Positions 62,670-64,000 of a DNA stretch of 64,000 bases are shown piece by piece; position 1 is the first letter of the stretch; each line of letters starts with the position of its first letter. The notes under the pieces are model-generated. The model did not search any database and had not been told where the DNA came from. It was given only the letters and a program-made list of their open reading frames with translations. The position numbers were made by a program, and so were the translations under genes. This DNA is from Arthrobacter globiformis (GTDB taxonomy: Bacteria; Actinomycetota; Actinomycetes; Actinomycetales; Micrococcaceae), in assembly GCF_003261175.1 (NCBI RefSeq), contig NZ_QLNP01000105.1, positions 62,001 through 126,000 of the forward strand. Direction: 5' to 3'.

Positions 62670-63314
62670 ATGAGTGGAAGCACGGCGGCGACCGGAGCCC
62701 GGCTGAAGAAGCCTTCCTGGAAGGACCCGAGGCTTCTGGTGGGCGTGCTCCTTGTCCTCGCCTCCGTTGTCGGAGTCGTTGCACTCGTCGGCAGCGCGGA
62801 TCGGACCACAGAGGTGTTCGCCGCCCGTGAGGCGATCGCAGTCGGTCAGAAACTCACCCCTGAAAACATCGGCCGCGTGAAGGTGCGCCTGGGCGACGTC
62901 GAAGCGCACTATGTCACAGCGGCGTCTGGCGTTCCCGATGGCCAGGTGGCGGTCCAGCGGATTGCCAAGGACCAGTTGGTTCCCCGTGAAAGCCTGGGCA
63001 GTGTCGACGCACTGGACCGGAAACCCGTGGCCGTCACGGTTCAGGAGGCCTTGCCGGAGCAGGCCGTTGCGGGCACCCGGGTTGACGTCTGGGTCTCCAT
63101 GCCCGACGCCCGGAACGGTTTTGCCGAACCGAAGCTGCTGCTCCCGGGCGCAGAGATCGCAGAGGTCTCACAAGGATCCACCGCCCTTGGCGCTTCGAAA
63201 TCGACGGTCCTGATGGTTCTGGTGGGAAACGAGCAGATGGCCTCCCTCCTCGGCGCGCAGGCGAACGAAGCCAAAATCTCCGTAGTGTGGAATCCCGGCG
63301 GGGCCGCCAAGTGA
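62670..63314 (+). CDS. SAF-domain membrane protein (CpaB/RcpC-like)
   Basis: A 214-residue protein: a short basic cytoplasmic start, one membrane helix (LLVGVLLVLASVVGVVALVG, about 25-45), then an SAF domain (EVFAAREAIAVGQKLTPENIGRVKV, about 52-80) and a beta-rich end. CpaB/RcpC proteins help assemble the Tad/Flp pilus secretin or periplasmic part; this short form suits a Gram-positive cell. ATG 62670 has GGGGGAG eight bases upstream. Its stop overlaps the CpaE-like GTG (GTGA), so the two are one operon. Confidence 0.8.
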   Translation: MSGSTAATGARLKKPSWKDPRLLVGVLLVLASVVGVVALVGSADRTTEVFAAREAIAVGQKLTPENIGRVKVRLGDVEAHYVTAASGVPDGQVAVQRIAKDQLVPRESLGSVDALDRKPVAVTVQEALPEQAVAGTRVDVWVSMPDARNGFAEPKLLLPGAEIAEVSQGSTALGASKSTVLMVLVGNEQMASLLGAQANEAKISVVWNPGGAAK

Positions 63315-64000
63315 GTATTCCGGTTGTCACCGTCGGCGAGTCGCAGGAAGATCTGGTGGGCGGACTGGAGCGGCTCCACGGTCCCGTCACAGTAGTCCGG
63401 CGCTGCGCGGAACTCGCAGAACTGCTGGCTGCCTGCCAGAGCGGGCTCGCCCGGGCAGCTGTTGTAGCCGAGGGAAGTCAGGACCTGACTGCATCGCTGG
63501 TGGACAGGCTCGCCGCAGTAGGCGTAGTGATCATTGCCCTGACCGACAGCCCTGAGGAGCGATTGAGGCTCCGCGGGATCGGAGTCACCGCGGCGCCTCT
63601 GACCGTTGAATCCACAGCCCTGGCGGAGAGCATTGCCGACGCCGTAGGCAGGCACGCGAGCTCGAGCCCGGCAGGGCTGACTCCCGGCGGCGGTCCCGGT
63701 TACAGCACGGGTTTCGCGGATGCCGGTGCGGCCCTGCGCCCGGAGGCTGACGACGCCGAATCGGAGCCGGTTCCTGTCGGAACCGGCAGGGTTCTGGCGG
63801 TGTGGGGGCCGGCCGGTGCACCCGGCAGAACACTGGTTGCCGTCAACGTCGCGGGGGAGCTGGCTGCGGAAGGCAAGTCCGTCCTGCTGGTCGACGCCGA
63901 CAGCTACGGGGCCAGTGTCGCGGGCGTCCTCGGGCTGCTCGACGACGCGGCGGGTCTGGCGCAGGCCTGCCGGCTGGCCGACCAGGGCCTCCTGGACAGG
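63311..64000 (+). CDS. CpaE-like MinD/ParA-type ATPase, 3'-truncated by window edge
   Basis: The open frame runs off the window after 230 residues. Residues 1-115 form a receiver-like domain (VVIIALTDSPEERLRLRGIGVTAAPLTVES) without a clear phospho-acceptor, then a linker, then a MinD/ParA-type domain starting VLAVWGPAGAPGRTLVAVNVAGEL (about 158-182) and VLLVDADSYGASVAGVLGL. The Walker A region GPAGAPGRT lacks both lysines of the usual KGGxGKT. CpaE places the Tad pilus machine in Caulobacter. The GTG start overlaps the SAF gene's stop. Absence of downstream tad genes is only the window edge. Confidence 0.78.
   Translation, partial: MSIPVVTVGESQEDLVGGLERLHGPVTVVRRCAELAELLAACQSGLARAAVVAEGSQDLTASLVDRLAAVGVVIIALTDSPEERLRLRGIGVTAAPLTVESTALAESIADAVGRHASSSPAGLTPGGGPGYSTGFADAGAALRPEADDAESEPVPVGTGRVLAVWGPAGAPGRTLVAVNVAGELAAEGKSVLLVDADSYGASVAGVLGLLDDAAGLAQACRLADQGLLDR

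Overview
This window is one continuous stretch of a high-GC chromosome. GC-rich third codon positions, many GTG/TTG starts, 4-nt stop/start overlaps and leaderless promoters point to an actinobacterium. Gene content and order (adnB-nudC-uvrD2, a Lon-like PDZ protease beside a UPF0182 protein, mtrA-mtrB-lpqB-comF-hpf-secA, cysteine desulfurase near mnmA, an Rv3235-type protein) fit the Micrococcaceae, most likely Arthrobacter/Pseudarthrobacter. That assignment is inferred from protein character and synteny, not from a database search. No phage, insertion sequence, plasmid gene or CRISPR array was seen. Genes fill about 90 percent of the window.

Layout. 1-8.2 kb: DNA repair and NAD metabolism (3' part of an AdnB-type helicase-nuclease, an aminoglycoside-phosphotransferase-like protein, NudC, UvrD2, a YgjP-like metallopeptidase). 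8.3-14.3 kb: DUF2342 protein, PDZ/Lon-like protease, large UPF0182 membrane protein. 14.4-14.7 kb: two identical initiator tRNA genes. 14.8-22.2 kb: cytochrome-b-like protein, photolyase, PspA, TPM-domain protein, HtrA-like protease (envelope and stress functions). 22.3-25 kb: etfBA and a PIG-L deacetylase. 25-29 kb: TipAL-type regulator, SigK/RskA pair, TrmL, J-domain protein. 29.2-35 kb: lipoprotein, DoxX-like protein, SufR-like Cys-rich regulator, cysteine desulfurase, ferredoxin-reductase-like flavoprotein, MnmA. 35-40.8 kb: peptide-type ABC importer operon. 40.9-43.1 kb: NADP oxidoreductase-like protein, chorismate mutase, cysteine-free MetE-like protein. 43.1-49.6 kb (minus strand): six overlapping genes around MoxR and DUF58. 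49.8-60.2 kb: mtrA-mtrB-lpqB, comF, hpf, YcaQ-type glycosylase, secA. 60.2-64 kb: Rv3235-family protein, LysM protein, an unknown leaderless gene, a small HTH protein, then a SAF-domain protein and CpaE-like ATPase that probably open a Tad/Flp pilus locus running off the window.

The most interesting observation is a small putative redox regulon at 30.3-33.7 kb. Two 29-bp inverted repeats with TTCTAAA/TTTAGAA ends lie upstream of the DoxX-like gene and of the flavoprotein reductase. A half-degenerate third copy overlaps the -10 box of a regulator carrying a SufR-like cysteine pattern. The cysteine desulfurase and MnmA next to it suggest a link to Fe-S or sulfur-transfer metabolism. Other items worth a look are the six-gene MoxR operon with its terminal DUF4166 protein, a palindrome on the etfBA promoter, a lysine-free Walker A in the CpaE-like protein, and several leaderless promoters with TAGAnT -10 boxes.
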